Source of the DNA: an uncultured Pontibacter sp.
Lineage (GTDB): Bacteria > Bacteroidota > Bacteroidia > Cytophagales > Hymenobacteraceae
Reading direction: 5' to 3'
NCBI GenBank assembly: GCA_947499125.1
Contig: CANMMP010000004.1
Span: 248,001-312,000 of the forward strand
Length of the DNA stretch: 64,000 bases
Position 1 is the first letter of the stretch. Each line of letters begins with the position of its first letter. Shown in pieces: positions 45,297 to 57,090 of the stretch. A model generated the notes under the pieces. It had not been told where the DNA came from. It made no database searches and was given only the letters and a program-made list of their open reading frames with translations. Position numbers and translations under genes: made by a program.

Positions 45297-45327
45297 TTTG
45301 AACTCTCATTTTTAATGTATATATTTC
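45297..45327 (+). promoter_or_regulatory. Promoter of the second small-paralogue gene
   Basis: TTTG (45297-45300), 19-nt spacer, TATATTTC (45320-45327), one mismatch from the -7 consensus. Confidence 0.5.
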
Positions 45328-45359
45328 GTTCAAAATAGTTAAAGTTTACATGTAATGGC

Positions 45360-45812
45360 ATGGTAGTATTTGCTTCTCCATATTCAGAGCTGTTTTATGA
45401 CGGCGATAAAGAAATATTGCAGGTGACCTGGAAAAAGCGGCCTACCAACAGTGCTTTTACTGAAATGTACCTGCAGGGGCTGGCTTTTGTAAAGGAGCAA
45501 ACACCTGTTAACCTTTACTGTATTGACCTGACAGCAATAGGCCCTTTAAATCGTGACCAGGAAGACTGGTTGAGTACTGAGTTTTACCCTAATCTGCTGG
45601 CAACTCTTAACACCAAAGTTTTTGTAGCTGTCGTGTTCACGGATGTGCATTTTAATGCGATCATTACAAACTATACGGCTACAGAGCCTGCCGAAACCCA
45701 CGAGCAATTGCTGTTTAACTACTTTACCGACAGGGAAGAGGCCAACCATTGGCTGGAAAGCGTAAAAAAAGGTCAGGATACTGTACTTCTCCCGACCTCT
45801 TTCTCAAATTAA
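45360..45812 (+). CDS. Small paralogue family protein B (unknown)
   Basis: 150 residues. Aligns by pattern with proteins A and C: LQVTWKKRPTNSAF at the start, then YCIDLTAIGPLNRDQEDWLSTEFYPNLLATLNTKVFVAVVFTD. The invariant-looking positions are the Asp-Leu pair after the second strand, the Asp/Glu-x-x-W element and the F-Y/F-P-x-L helix. No signal peptide and no enzyme motif. It has its own promoter and is convergent with glutamate dehydrogenase. Confidence 0.68.
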   Translation: MVVFASPYSELFYDGDKEILQVTWKKRPTNSAFTEMYLQGLAFVKEQTPVNLYCIDLTAIGPLNRDQEDWLSTEFYPNLLATLNTKVFVAVVFTDVHFNAIITNYTATEPAETHEQLLFNYFTDREEANHWLESVKKGQDTVLLPTSFSN

Positions 45813-45827
45813 AATCAAATCTATACT

Positions 45828-47252
45828 TTACGGGAAAATACCCAGTGCTTCGTAGCTTACGCCGATCTTTTCGATGGCTGTAAGGAAGGCTGCTGTGCGC
45901 ATATCCGATATATTCTTCTTGCGCATCGTTTCCCTGATTTCATGATAAGCATTGATCATGGTATCCTCTAAACCGGAACGTACCAGGTCGATCTCATCTG
46001 AGCCGTGGATCAGCATTGCTTTTTCCTGGGTATTCATGCTTTTGCCGGTAGCCGTTTCGATGGCATTTACTAGACGGCGATAACTGGCCTCCTCTGCCCG
46101 TTTGCCCATACGGCCAAAACGTACATTCGATAAATTCTTAAGCCATTCAAAATAAGATACCGTTACGCCACCAGCATTCAGGTACAGGTCCGGAAGTATA
46201 ATGATGCCGTTCTGTAAAAGGATCTCTTCCGCTTCTTGGGTAACAGGGCCATTGGCGCCTTCTGCTATTATCTTCGCTTTAACTTTGGCAGCGTTGTTTA
46301 TATTTATCTGGTTCTCAAGTGCCGCAGGTATCAATATGTCGCATTCTGTCTCCAATAGGTCCAGAGAGTTCTCTATGTTTTTGCTATCCTTAAAATCCAG
46401 TATCGAGCCTGTTTCGCTGCGGTGTTTAAAGGCTTCTTTTACATCAATGCCATTCTCGTTATAAATGCCTCCTTCGCGTTCGGCTATACCTACTATAAGT
46501 GCGCCATCCTGCTGACAGAAATAAGCCGCGTGGTAACCAACATTACCTAAGCCCTGCACAATAATGCGCTTGCCCTGCATAGTGTCACCATCCAGGTTTT
46601 TGCCTTCCAATAACTCTCTGTCGGCTAATGCTTCTCTTATGCCAAAGTATACACCCAGGCCTGTTGCTTCGGCACGTCCACGAATACCGCCCTGTCCAAC
46701 CGGCTTACCAGTTACGCAACCAAGCGCATTTGTTTCGCCATACTTTAACGCCTGGTAGGTATCTGCGATCCAGGCCATTTCGCGGCTGCCGGTACCATAG
46801 TCAGGGGCAGGCACGTCCATGCCAGGGCCTATCAGGTTCTTCTTTATCAGTTCAGCTGCATAGCGCCTGGTAACTTTCTCCAGGGTTTTTACAGAGCTTG
46901 TTCTCGGGTTTATTTTAACGCCGCCTTTAGCGCCACCGAAGGGCACATCTACTACAGCGCATTTAAAGGTCATTAAGGTAGCAAGTGCTTTTACTTCGTC
47001 CTCATCTACCTGCATGCTGAACCTGATACCACCTTTAGAAGGCAGCTTATGGTGGCTATGCTGTACACGTATACCTTCCACCACTTCAATTTTTCCATCT
47101 ATCTCGATCGGGAAAGATACTTTGTACACACTGTTGCAGGCTTTTATCTGTTCCAGTATACCTGGTGCCAGGTTTGAGAATTTAGCTGCATTATCAAAAT
47201 ACTGATGCACGCTCTTCAGGAATTTAGCTCCTTCGTTGTGGTTGTCTGCCAT
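45828..47252 (-). CDS. Glu/Leu/Phe/Val dehydrogenase (glutamate dehydrogenase type)
   Basis: 474 residues from the ATG at 47252 (MADNHNEGAKF); the track adds 27 residues back to an upstream start that look non-coding. The catalytic Lys lies in FKCAVVDVPFGGAKGGVKINPR and the substrate-binding block is KGGIRFSMQVDEDEVKALATLMT. The NAD(P) Rossmann motif is IVQGLGNVGYHAAYF, and ANGPVTQEAEEIL follows. It interconverts glutamate and 2-oxoglutarate with ammonia. The coenzyme specificity is not settled by sight. Confidence 0.93.
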   Translation of the reverse strand: MADNHNEGAKFLKSVHQYFDNAAKFSNLAPGILEQIKACNSVYKVSFPIEIDGKIEVVEGIRVQHSHHKLPSKGGIRFSMQVDEDEVKALATLMTFKCAVVDVPFGGAKGGVKINPRTSSVKTLEKVTRRYAAELIKKNLIGPGMDVPAPDYGTGSREMAWIADTYQALKYGETNALGCVTGKPVGQGGIRGRAEATGLGVYFGIREALADRELLEGKNLDGDTMQGKRIIVQGLGNVGYHAAYFCQQDGALIVGIAEREGGIYNENGIDVKEAFKHRSETGSILDFKDSKNIENSLDLLETECDILIPAALENQININNAAKVKAKIIAEGANGPVTQEAEEILLQNGIIILPDLYLNAGGVTVSYFEWLKNLSNVRFGRMGKRAEEASYRRLVNAIETATGKSMNTQEKAMLIHGSDEIDLVRSGLEDTMINAYHEIRETMRKKNISDMRTAAFLTAIEKIGVSYEALGIFP

Positions 47253-47539
47253 ACAGGTTATGTATTTTAGGTTCAATAATAGTTGGTTTAAGAACGATAG
47301 TAGCAGCGTTTTGTTCGGTTTTGAACCAGCCAAAGCAAATCAGGCGGTTTTGCCTATACTATAGCACCGGAAGCTGCGTTAGAATAATATTGATAAACTT
47401 AGTAAAAAGTATATTATACATGAACATAAGTTAATATTATCTTGCTTAGTAGCTATTATTACTTTATTATTGTCTAGTGCACAATCTACCAGTTTTCTGT
47501 ATAAATCTTAATCAGTCAGTTTAAACGCTTAGCCAAACT

Positions 47540-48028
47540 ATGTTAAATTCAATTGTGTATCAGGCACGATATGGGCATGATATTTCAGATAATGTATATC
47601 CCGACGATATACATTTCTCCGAGAACCTGCATGTGTTCTATAATTCTGCCACCCAGATCCTGCATGTTAAATGGCAGGGAGAAGTAAGTACAAAAGATTT
47701 CAGAGAAGGGTATACCCACATAATGCGGATGGTGCGGGTTTATAAGCCAACCAGATGGGTGCTCGACCTGCAGGAGCGTGAAGGTATACACAGAGAAGAC
47801 CAGCGTTGGGTGTTTAAAAATATTTTCCCGCAGATATTACGCTTATTACAACGCGATGTATTTATAGCTGTTATACTTCCGGTATCGCTTTACGAGAGCC
47901 TGGTGCACGACATGGATGGCGACGACCTGATCGTAAACGACAACCTGCTTATAATGAACCATTGCCTATACTATGAAGAGTGCCTGCGTTGGCTTAACGA
48001 GGTAGAGAAAACAAACCATAAAGTATAA
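47540..48028 (+). CDS. Small paralogue family protein C (unknown)
   Basis: 162 residues. Carries the family pattern LHVKWQGEVSTKDF, WVLDLQEREGIHREDQRWVFKNIFPQILRLLQRDVFIAVILP, and a late W (CLRWLNEVE). It has a longer N-terminal extension than A and B. Function unknown; three divergent members within 5.4 kb suggest old tandem duplication with unrelated genes between them. Followed by a strong terminator. Confidence 0.68.
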   Translation: MLNSIVYQARYGHDISDNVYPDDIHFSENLHVFYNSATQILHVKWQGEVSTKDFREGYTHIMRMVRVYKPTRWVLDLQEREGIHREDQRWVFKNIFPQILRLLQRDVFIAVILPVSLYESLVHDMDGDDLIVNDNLLIMNHCLYYEECLRWLNEVEKTNHKV

Positions 48029-48048
48029 CCTTATAGCTGTAGAACTAT

Positions 48049-48088
48049 AACAGAAAGGCCGGGCTATAAGTAGCCCGGCCTTTCTGTT
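48049..48088. terminator. Strong bidirectional terminator
   Basis: AACAGAAAGGCCGGGCT / AGCCCGGCCTTTCTGTT stem with a short loop, between convergent genes. Confidence 0.88.
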
Positions 48089-48112
48089 TAGCCTTTGTAT
48101 GTGTATTTCTGC

Positions 48113-48712
48113 TTAGTGAACAGAGATCAGTTCAACATCAAAAATAAGTGCTGCATTTGGCCCTATAACATCGCCTGCACCCTGCGAACCATAAGCCAGC
48201 TCTGAAGGAATGTATAATCTCCATTTAGCACCTTCTTTCATTAACTGTAAGGCTTCGGTCCAGCCGGCAATTACACCATTAACCGGGAAAGTTGCCGGTT
48301 GGCCACGCTCATAAGACGAATCGAAAGTTGTTCCGTCTATAAGTGTGCCATGGTAGTGCGTCGTTACTTTGTCAGAGGCAGAAGGCGATTTGCCAGAACC
48401 TTCGTTCAGTACTTCGTATTGTAAGCCGCTTGGCAGCGTTTTAATTCCTTCTTTCGTTTTATTCTCAGCTAAAAATGCTTCGCCGGCTTTCTGGTTTTCC
48501 GATGCAGCAGCACCCTGTTTAGCACCCATTTCCTGCTGTAGTTGCATCATGGCCTGCTGTATCTCTTCCTGCGATAAAGAAGATGGCTTACCATCAATGG
48601 CTTCTTTCATGCCTTTAATAAAAGCATCCGCATTCACGTCGATTCCTTGTTTTTTAAGGTTTCCAGCCATGTCGCGGCCAATAATGTAGCTGATCTTTTC
48701 TTGTAATGTCAT
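48113..48712 (-). CDS. FKBP-type peptidyl-prolyl cis-trans isomerase
   Basis: 199 residues. The N-terminal helical dimerisation segment (KISYIIGRDMAGNLKKQGIDVNADAFIKGMKEA) matches the FkpA/Mip type. The C-terminal FKBP domain has VTTHYHGTLIDGTTFDSSYERGQPATFPVNGVIAGWTEAL and KWRLYIPSELAYGSQGAGDVIGPNAALIFDVELI. It accelerates proline isomerisation during folding. There is no signal peptide, unlike periplasmic FkpA, so it is probably cytosolic. Confidence 0.94.
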   Translation of the reverse strand: MTLQEKISYIIGRDMAGNLKKQGIDVNADAFIKGMKEAIDGKPSSLSQEEIQQAMMQLQQEMGAKQGAAASENQKAGEAFLAENKTKEGIKTLPSGLQYEVLNEGSGKSPSASDKVTTHYHGTLIDGTTFDSSYERGQPATFPVNGVIAGWTEALQLMKEGAKWRLYIPSELAYGSQGAGDVIGPNAALIFDVELISVH

Positions 48713-48833
48713 TTATCTTCTGGTTTGTATGAAAGTGTAAAAGTATAATTTATGTTAGTTTTAACCTAATTCCTTTTAAACGGCAAAAGCGAACCAGGGG
48801 CCCGCTTAAACTTTTATTTATATGTGAATGATC

Positions 48834-48965
48834 TTACAGATACATGTGCACATCTTCATCAGTTAAATCTATGTGAAGATCGTGAGTGGAAAGCCAGCCC
48901 TTCATAAAGTAGCCGAACGTTGTGCCTATCAGCAGCAACGATGATATCGTGGAGAATCGTTTCAT
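48834..48965 (-). CDS. Small membrane protein, 43 residues (below the ORF track cut-off)
   Basis: ATG at 48965 opens a 43-codon frame: a basic start MKRFST, one hydrophobic segment (ISSLLLIGTTFGYFM), then a short polar tail with an acidic end (HIDLTDEDVHMYL). It is the only open frame in the 424-nt gap between the FKBP and mutase genes and has ordinary codon use. It could be a single-pass membrane peptide. No family recognised. Confidence 0.5.
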   Translation of the reverse strand: MKRFSTISSLLLIGTTFGYFMKGWLSTHDLHIDLTDEDVHMYL

Positions 48966-49084
48966 GGTGTATAGGGTAAAAGGGTTAATTTTTCTTCTTA
49001 ACGGTATAAGAGGAGCAAGGTTTCAGCTTCGTTTAATCATATTGTTAAATAATTAAACTGCTGTTATGTAAGTGGTATATAACA

Positions 49085-49114
49085 AAAAAGGAGCCAGATT
49101 TCCGGCTCCTTTTT
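49085..49114 (-). terminator. Terminator of the mutase gene
   Basis: AAAAAGGAGCC / GGCTCCTTTTT perfect stem with an 8-nt loop. Confidence 0.88.
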
Positions 49115-49136
49115 ATGCTGTGTTATAGTTAATGCA

Positions 49137-52100
49137 TTACATGTTTCTGCGGTACTGTCCGCCTACTTCAAACAGCGCATTTGTTATCTGGCCAAGCGAG
49201 CAGAATTTCACTGTCTCCATCATTTCCTCGAAGATGTTACCGTTGTTGATCGCTACCTGTTGAATACGTTTCAGCATTTCGTCAGTTTTACCATTATTGC
49301 CTTTTTGCAATGACTGCAGCATCGAGATCTGGTACTGCTTTTCCTCTTCAGTAGCACGGATAACTTCTGTTGGCAACACCGTAGGAGAGCCGGTTGAAGA
49401 AAGGAACGTATTCACCCCGATAATCGGATACTCGCCGGTATGCTTCAAAGTCTCATAGTATAAGCTTTCTTCCTGTATCTTGCCACGCTGATACATGGTT
49501 TCCATCGCACCCAGAACGCCACCACGCTCTGTTATTCTGTCAAACTCAACCAGTACAGCTTCTTCCACCAGGTCAGTCAGTTCTTCAATGATAAACGAGC
49601 CTTGCAGCGGGTTTTCATTTTTAGCCAGACCTAGTTCACGGTTAATGATCAGTTGAATGGCCATCGCGCGACGTACAGAAGCTTCTGTAGGCGTAGTGAT
49701 GGCCTCGTCGTAAGCGTTGGTGTGCAGCGAGTTACAGTTGTCGTAAATAGCATACAACGCCTGCAGCGTAGTACGGATATCATTAAAGTCGATCTCCTGT
49801 GCATGCAGCGAGCGACCTGACGTCTGGATGTGATATTTCAGCATCTGTGAGCGGGCATCTGCGTTATACTTGTGCTTCATCGCCTTCGCCCAGATTCTGC
49901 GCGCCACACGACCAATTACCGCATACTCCGGATCGATACCGTTAGAGAAGAAGAAGCTAAGGTTAGGAGCGAATTTGTTGATGTCCATGCCGCGGCTCAC
50001 GTAGTACTCTACAAAAGTAAAGCCGTTTGCCAGCGTAAAAGCTAATTGTGAAATCGGGTTTGCGCCAGCCTCTGCAATATGGTAACCGGAGATAGACACC
50101 GAGTAGAAGTTACGAACGTTCTTATCAATAAAATAAGCCTGCACATCACCCATCAAACGAAGCGAAAACTCTGTAGAGAAGATACAAGTGTTCTGTGCCT
50201 GGTCTTCTTTCAGAATATCGGCCTGTACCGTACCGCGAACAGCTGCCAGTGTTCGGGTTTTGATTGGCTCGTATACTTCAGCAGGCAATACCTGGTCACC
50301 GGTTACGCCTAATAGCATTAAGCCTAAACCATCATTACCTTTTGGCAGCTCACCCTGGTATCTAGGACGCTCAACACCTTTCTCCTTATAGATAGCCTCG
50401 ATCTTTTTATTGATCTCATCTTCCAGACCATGCTCCTTAATGTATAGTTCGCATTGCTGGTCGATGGCAGCATTCATGAAGAAGCCGGTAAGTATAGCAG
50501 CCGGACCGTTGATTGTCATCGAAACCGATGTCATCGGGTCGGCCAGGTTAAAGCCGGAGTATAGTTTCTTGGCATCATCCAGGCAGCAAATACTTACGCC
50601 GGAGTTACCAATTTTACCATAAATATCCGGACGGAAATCAGGGTCTTCACCGTAAAGTGTTACCGAGTCAAAGGCTGTAGAAAGGCGCTTGGCTGGCATA
50701 CCTAAACTTACGTAGTGGAAGCGACGGTTAGTACGCTCTGGTCCGCCTTCGCCGGCAAACATACGGGTTGGGTCTTCGCCTTCGCGCTTAAACGGGAACA
50801 CACCCGCTGTGTAAGGGAATTCGCCTGGTACGTTCTCCTGCAGGTTCCACTTTAATAAGTCACCCCAGGCTTCGTAGCGCGGAGTTGATACCTTAGGAAT
50901 TTGTAAGTGAGAAAGTGACTCAGTATGCGTCTTAATCTTCAGTTCCTTGTCACGAACTTTGAACACATAAAACTCATTCTTGTAAGCCTGTACTTTGTCT
51001 TTCCAGTTCTCCAGTATCTTTTTGTTCTGTCCGTCAAGGCGCAACTCAACTTCAGCGTAGGCTTCATCCAGTTGCTTTACCAAACGGTCTTTATCAGCAA
51101 TTTCTATACTTTGAACTGCTTCGATAGACTTCTTGATACCGTAAAGTTTCTGTGCTACTTCCGCCTGGTCTTTTGTCCATTTGTCGTAGTTACGGATGGT
51201 CTCGGATATCTCAGAAAGGTAACGCGTGCGGGCAGGAGGGATGATGAACACCTTCTCCGACATTTCCTTAGAGGTCTTCAGGTTAGAATTGAATTCCACA
51301 CCTGTTTTTTCCGAGAGGGTAGCCATAACAGCACGGTAAAGCTGGTTCATGCCCGGGTCGTTAAACTGCGACGCTATAGTTCCAAAAACCGGAATATCAT
51401 CGTCGTTTATATCCCAAAGCTGGTGGTTACGCTTGTACTGTTTTTTCACATCGCGCAAGGCGTCTAATGCACCGCGCTTATCGAATTTGTTCAGTGCAAT
51501 AACATCCGCAAAATCCAGCATGTCGATCTTCTCGAGCTGTGTGGCGGCACCATATTCCGGCGTCATCACATACAAACTCATATCCGAGTGCTCAATGATC
51601 TCAGTATCAGACTGGCCTATACCTGAAGTCTCCAGGATGATCATGTCGAAGTCGGCAGCTTTAACGATATCCACGGCATCCTGCACATACTTGCTCAGGG
51701 CCAGGTTACTTTGGCGGGTTGCCAGCGAGCGCATATAAACTCTGTCGTTTGAGATCGAGTTCATACGGATACGGTCGCCCAATAAAGCACCACCGGTTTT
51801 GCGTTTCGATGGGTCTACAGAAATGATAGCAATTTTCTTTTCAGGGAAATCAAGCAGGAAGCGGCGAACCAACTCATCTACTAAAGACGATTTACCGGCA
51901 CCACCTGTTCCGGTTATACCTAAAACCGGAGTTTTCACTTCTTTGGCCTGCTCTCTTACTTGGTTAAGTATAGCTCTGGCTTCTTCCGGGAAGTTCTCAG
52001 CAGCCGAGATCAGTCGGGCAATCGCTTTTGGATCTTTATCTCTTAAATGCTTTGCCTCGCCGTTCAGGTCTTTACCTGTCGGGAAGTCGCATTTCTCCAG

Positions 52101-52523
52101 CATATCATTTATCATGCCTTGTAAACCCATGGCACGGCCATCGTCCGGTGAGTAAATACGGGCAATACCGTACTCGTGCAATTCTTCTATTTCAGTAGGA
52201 AGTATAACCCCGCCACCGCCACCGAAGATTCGGATATGGCCACAACCACGCTCTTTCAGCAGGTCGTACATATACTTAAAATACTCCAGGTGACCACCCT
52301 GGTAAGATGTAATAGCTATAGCCTGCGCATCTTCCTGAACGGCGCAATCCACTATTTCCTGTACCGAACGGTTATGGCCTAAGTGTATCACTTCTGCTCC
52401 TGAGGCCTGTATAATGCGGCGCATGATGTTGATAGACGCATCGTGGCCATCGAAAAGAGAAGCGGCTGTAACTATACGGATATGGTTGACAGGCTTATAT
52501 GGTTCTACTGTAGTAATTTGCAT
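49137..52523 (-). CDS. icmF: Fused acyl-CoA mutase IcmF (B12-binding, MeaB GTPase and mutase domains)
   Basis: 1128 residues. Domains in order: a cobalamin-binding domain (residues 15-150) with [13 protein letters not shown], a G-protein chaperone domain with P-loop [17 protein letters not shown] near residue 202 and NKFD near 350, and a mutase substrate-binding barrel from about 560 with [10 protein letters not shown]. This fusion is isobutyryl-CoA mutase fused (IcmF). It interconverts isobutyryl-CoA and n-butyryl-CoA, and related enzymes use isovaleryl or pivalyl substrates. The built-in GTPase repairs inactivated B12. Single gene with its own terminator. Confidence 0.93.
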   Translation of the reverse strand: MQITTVEPYKPVNHIRIVTAASLFDGHDASINIMRRIIQASGAEVIHLGHNRSVQEIVDCAVQEDAQAIAITSYQGGHLEYFKYMYDLLKERGCGHIRIFGGGGGVILPTEIEELHEYGIARIYSPDDGRAMGLQGMINDMLEKCDFPTGKDLNGEAKHLRDKDPKAIARLISAAENFPEEARAILNQVREQAKEVKTPVLGITGTGGAGKSSLVDELVRRFLLDFPEKKIAIISVDPSKRKTGGALLGDRIRMNSISNDRVYMRSLATRQSNLALSKYVQDAVDIVKAADFDMIILETSGIGQSDTEIIEHSDMSLYVMTPEYGAATQLEKIDMLDFADVIALNKFDKRGALDALRDVKKQYKRNHQLWDINDDDIPVFGTIASQFNDPGMNQLYRAVMATLSEKTGVEFNSNLKTSKEMSEKVFIIPPARTRYLSEISETIRNYDKWTKDQAEVAQKLYGIKKSIEAVQSIEIADKDRLVKQLDEAYAEVELRLDGQNKKILENWKDKVQAYKNEFYVFKVRDKELKIKTHTESLSHLQIPKVSTPRYEAWGDLLKWNLQENVPGEFPYTAGVFPFKREGEDPTRMFAGEGGPERTNRRFHYVSLGMPAKRLSTAFDSVTLYGEDPDFRPDIYGKIGNSGVSICCLDDAKKLYSGFNLADPMTSVSMTINGPAAILTGFFMNAAIDQQCELYIKEHGLEDEINKKIEAIYKEKGVERPRYQGELPKGNDGLGLMLLGVTGDQVLPAEVYEPIKTRTLAAVRGTVQADILKEDQAQNTCIFSTEFSLRLMGDVQAYFIDKNVRNFYSVSISGYHIAEAGANPISQLAFTLANGFTFVEYYVSRGMDINKFAPNLSFFFSNGIDPEYAVIGRVARRIWAKAMKHKYNADARSQMLKYHIQTSGRSLHAQEIDFNDIRTTLQALYAIYDNCNSLHTNAYDEAITTPTEASVRRAMAIQLIINRELGLAKNENPLQGSFIIEELTDLVEEAVLVEFDRITERGGVLGAMETMYQRGKIQEESLYYETLKHTGEYPIIGVNTFLSSTGSPTVLPTEVIRATEEEKQYQISMLQSLQKGNNGKTDEMLKRIQQVAINNGNIFEEMMETVKFCSLGQITNALFEVGGQYRRNM

Positions 52524-52871
52524 ACTTTAGTAACAAGTTTTATCAGAATTTAATGCGAAGATAGGGTTAAGATTTATAAGATTAAAGCCTGCACGAGAGT
52601 TTGAAATATCTGATAGATTTAAAATTATAGGTTAAAAGTCTAGAAGTGATAGTTCTACCACGCTCCAAACGGCAACTTCTTTATACTTATAGTATACATA
52701 CCGAGCCTTTAAATCTTAACTAAATACTGGTATGTAGGTATTGTTATATAGTATTGGTTTACTTATACTTGTCAGATTTTTGTGTTTTTAAAGCAAGCAT
52801 AAACGCTTAATATCTACTACTTTAAACGCAGTAGGCTAAACAAGTAATTTTCCAACTTAAACCTATATTTT
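52524..52871. other. Intergenic region, no gene recognised
   Basis: 348 nt between icmF and the GldL-like gene. It is AT-rich with many ACTATA/AGTATA words. No conserved ORF, RNA or strong hairpin was found. Confidence 0.5.
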
Positions 52872-53054
52872 ATGAGATTGACTGTTTACGTATTTGGCGC
52901 TCTTGTAGCGATGCTGATCATTTTAGGATTCCTGTTTAAAATGATGTACTGGAAAGGCGCTGACATGCTGATTGTAATAGGCCTGGCTTCGGCTGCGCTT
53001 CTGTATGTACCGGCGTTTGCCATCTACAAGTATAAAAAAGGCAGCCTGGTATAA
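52872..53054 (+). CDS. GldL-like short two-helix membrane protein
   Basis: 60 residues, two TM helices with a basic C-terminus (IYKYKKGSLV). The first helix and loop, ILGFLFKMMYWKGADMLIVIGLASAAL, recall the N-terminal hairpin of GldL (FKIMHWPGA...GL), the gliding motor component, but the rest of GldL is absent. Such stand-alone hairpins are common in Cytophagales and their function is unknown. Followed by a strong terminator. Confidence 0.7.
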   Translation: MRLTVYVFGALVAMLIILGFLFKMMYWKGADMLIVIGLASAALLYVPAFAIYKYKKGSLV

Positions 53055-53071
53055 GGTTTACCTGCCTTTAC

Positions 53072-53107
53072 AACAAAGCCGGATAAGTTAACTTACCCGG
53101 CTTTGTT
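53072..53107 (+). terminator. Terminator after the GldL-like gene
   Basis: AACAAAGCCGG(a)TAAGT / ACTTA(c)CCGGCTTTGTT stem with T-rich 3' flank. Confidence 0.88.
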
Positions 53108-53140
53108 ATTTTAAAACTATAGTTCACCGCTTTATCCTGA

Positions 53141-53248
53141 TCAGGCTTCGCGCCCCAGCGATACAAGGTCAGCCACATTGGCAGTGCCAAGTTTTTGCTG
53201 TGTGTTTTTGCGGTGCGAGCTAACGTTATTCAGGCTGATGAAAAGCTT
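53141..53248 (-). pseudogene. Remnant of a LuxR-family HTH response regulator
   Basis: On the minus strand 35 codons read LFISLNNVSSHRKNTQQKLGTANVADLV..., the end of a LuxR-type HTH (recognition helix plus last helix), ending in a proper TGA. Directly upstream in frame is a TAA (53249-53251), and no response-regulator receiver domain or start can be read beyond it. The rest of the gene appears lost or degraded. Confidence 0.7.
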
Positions 53249-53457
53249 TTATATGATCTATTTAGTTCTGTTGGCTTGGCAGACCAGGTCCGGAATATCG
53301 GGTTCGCATTTGCGCAGGCAATATTAAAGTATAGGGTAAATATTTATGAAGTTGCAGGCAGGAAGTTTATAGTTTTGGCAGGTATTTCATCGATTTTCTT
53401 TCCGGAAGCAGCAACAAACGCACTTTCTTCTTAACTTTGTTCTTCGTATAGATATTT

Positions 53458-55242
<1,785 letters not shown>

Positions 55243-55247
55243 CATAC

Positions 55248-55281
55248 CAAGCCCCGACGTGCACCTGCGCGCCGGGGCTTG
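55248..55281 (+). terminator. Terminator of lepA
   Basis: CAAGCCCCG / CGGGGCTTG stem with a GC-rich loop. Confidence 0.75.
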
Positions 55282-55386
55282 TCGCTTATAATCTCTTGAC
55301 AATAGATGTTTTTGACAAAAGACAAATGACTTATTTGAAAACGAATTTTCTATTGTGGTGTGTCACAAAATCTTTTGTCAGTTAAA

Positions 55387-55887
55387 ATGTACGCCGATAT
55401 AACTATAAAAGCCCGTTGCCTTAGTACTGCAGACGCTGAAGCTATACTTCAACAACATAATGCGGAATACAAAGGCCTGGATGTGCAGACTGATACTTTT
55501 TATGATGTTGACTTCGGTAAGCTAAAGTTAAGAAAAGGCACTATTGAGAATGTACTTATACATTATAACAGGGTGTGGGTAGGAGGAGCGAAGCAAACTG
55601 AAGTGATGATGTACCTGAAGAACCCCGGCGACGAAACTATGAAAGCTGTTTGCGGAGACCTGGAAGTTATTTCAGAGCTGAGGAAAATGCGGAAGATATA
55701 CTTTATAGATAACGTAAAGTTTCATCTTGACCAGGTAGAAGGGCATGGGCAGTTTATAGAGATCGAAGCGATTGACCTTGATGGTTCGATTGGTACAGAA
55801 ACACTGAAGCAGCAATGTGATTACTATAAAGACCTGCTCCAGATAGAAGACGACGACCTTATAAATGACTCTTATATTGATCTGTAA
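55387..55887 (+). CDS. CYTH domain protein (class IV adenylate cyclase/thiamine-triphosphatase fold)
   Basis: 166 residues from the ATG at 55387, which starts MYADITIKARC, the expected CYTH first strand (E/DxExK variant: ITIKARC). The track's GTG at 55360 adds 9 residues before it. Later strands KLKLRKG, KIYFIDNVKFHLDQVEGHGQFIEIEA line the triphosphate tunnel. Usual activities are triphosphatase or adenylate cyclase; substrate unknown. It sits in front of folD with a short gap. Confidence 0.8.
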   Translation: MYADITIKARCLSTADAEAILQQHNAEYKGLDVQTDTFYDVDFGKLKLRKGTIENVLIHYNRVWVGGAKQTEVMMYLKNPGDETMKAVCGDLEVISELRKMRKIYFIDNVKFHLDQVEGHGQFIEIEAIDLDGSIGTETLKQQCDYYKDLLQIEDDDLINDSYIDL

Positions 55888-55908
55888 TAAATACATAACT
55901 GTAAAACT

Positions 55909-56790
55909 ATGATACTGCTCGACGGCAAAAAGACATCGGAAGCCATTCAACAAGAAATTGCTGCGGAAGTAGCTCAGATAAAAGAGAATGGAGGCAAAGT
56001 GCCACACCTGGCAGCCATACTTGTTGGTAACGACGGAGGTTCAGTAACCTATGTAACGAACAAAGTACTGGCTTGCGAAAAAGTTGGATTTGGTTCCACG
56101 CTTATTCGTTACGAAGATGATGTTACGGAAGAAGAGCTGCTGAACAAGATACAGGAACTGAATGAGAGCGAAGAAGTAGATGGTTTTATAGTTCAGTTGC
56201 CCTTGCCTAAGCACATCGATTCCCAAAAGGTATTGGAGGCGATCGATCCTAAAAAGGATGTAGATGGATTTCACCCTGTAAATGTGGGCCGTATGGTTGC
56301 CGGTTTAAGTACTTTTCTGCCAGCTACGCCGGCTGGTATACTTCAACTGCTGGAGCGTTATGAGATTCCTACCGATGGTAAGAACTGTGTTGTTATAGGG
56401 CGCAGTAATATAGTAGGCTCACCAATGAGTATATTAATGGCTAAGGCTGCATACCCGGGCAATGCTACAGTTACGCTTTGCCACCGAAACACTATTAATC
56501 TTCCACATTTCACGCAGCAGGCGGATATTATTATTTCAGCGGTTGGCCGGCCCGGCTTAATTACAGCTGACATGGTAAAAGAAGGCGCTGTAGTAATTGA
56601 TGTAGGCACAACGCGCGTATCGGATGCTACCCGCAAGGCTGGTTACCGTTTGCGCGGCGACGTAGATTTTGATAGTGTGGCACCTAAGTGCAGCTATATT
56701 ACACCAGTTCCAGGCGGAGTCGGTCCATTAACTATAGCCATGCTGTTAAAGAATACTCTGAAAGCTGCTAAACGCGAAGTATATGCATAA
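55909..56790 (+). CDS. folD: Bifunctional methylenetetrahydrofolate dehydrogenase/cyclohydrolase FolD
   Basis: 293 residues. The substrate-binding and catalytic part includes [14 protein letters not shown] (with Tyr-x-x-x-Lys) and [15 protein letters not shown]. The NADP domain has [17 protein letters not shown] and the end motif [20 protein letters not shown]. It supplies 10-formyl-THF from 5,10-methylene-THF. Followed by a strong hairpin terminator. Confidence 0.97.
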   Translation: MILLDGKKTSEAIQQEIAAEVAQIKENGGKVPHLAAILVGNDGGSVTYVTNKVLACEKVGFGSTLIRYEDDVTEEELLNKIQELNESEEVDGFIVQLPLPKHIDSQKVLEAIDPKKDVDGFHPVNVGRMVAGLSTFLPATPAGILQLLERYEIPTDGKNCVVIGRSNIVGSPMSILMAKAAYPGNATVTLCHRNTINLPHFTQQADIIISAVGRPGLITADMVKEGAVVIDVGTTRVSDATRKAGYRLRGDVDFDSVAPKCSYITPVPGGVGPLTIAMLLKNTLKAAKREVYA

Positions 56791-56811
56791 CTATAGTAAC
56801 TAATTCTTTAG

Positions 56812-56848
56812 AAAAGGCCCTTTCCCTGTTTTGGGATAGGGCCTTTTT
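56812..56848 (+). terminator. Terminator of folD
   Basis: AAAAGGCCCT / AGGGCCTTTTT stem with an inner TCCC/GGGA extension. Confidence 0.88.
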
Positions 56849-56880
56849 GAGTTTTGTTATTGTTCTTATCTTTATTAAGG

Positions 56881-56919
56881 ATAACCCACCCCTGCCCCTC
56901 CGAGGAGGGGAATTTCTGC
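56881..56919 (-). repeat. Dispersed repeat type 2, copy 1
   Basis: On the minus strand gcagaaattcccctcctcgg and onward. 34 of 39 bases match 60632-60670 on the plus strand (hand alignment). It contains an internal CCCCTCC/GGAGGGG hairpin. It lies in a 508-nt gap that carries no gene, only repeats. Confidence 0.75.
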
Positions 56920-57047
56920 TTTTGGTATAATTGTGTTATAATTCTATAGTTACAGCCTATGAGCTGACAGGTTGCGATTCGTCCCGACGGAGTAGCAATG
57001 TAGAGACGCAATACTTTGCGTCTTGTTTCTATATATTATATCCTTCA

Positions 57048-57090
57048 ACTATAAGACACATAAGATTTCTCGACTAACGCTCGAAATGAC
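57048..57090 (-). repeat. Dispersed repeat type 1, copy 1
   Basis: On the minus strand gtcatttcgagcgttagtcg and onward. 38 of 43 bases match 60038-60080 on the plus strand (hand alignment); the differences are transitions. Confidence 0.8.

Noticed and set aside
55300-55386. ttgacaa/ttgtca words upstream of the CYTH gene as a further Crp operator
   Set aside because: Half-sites are present but not in the TTGTC-N8-GACAA order and spacing.
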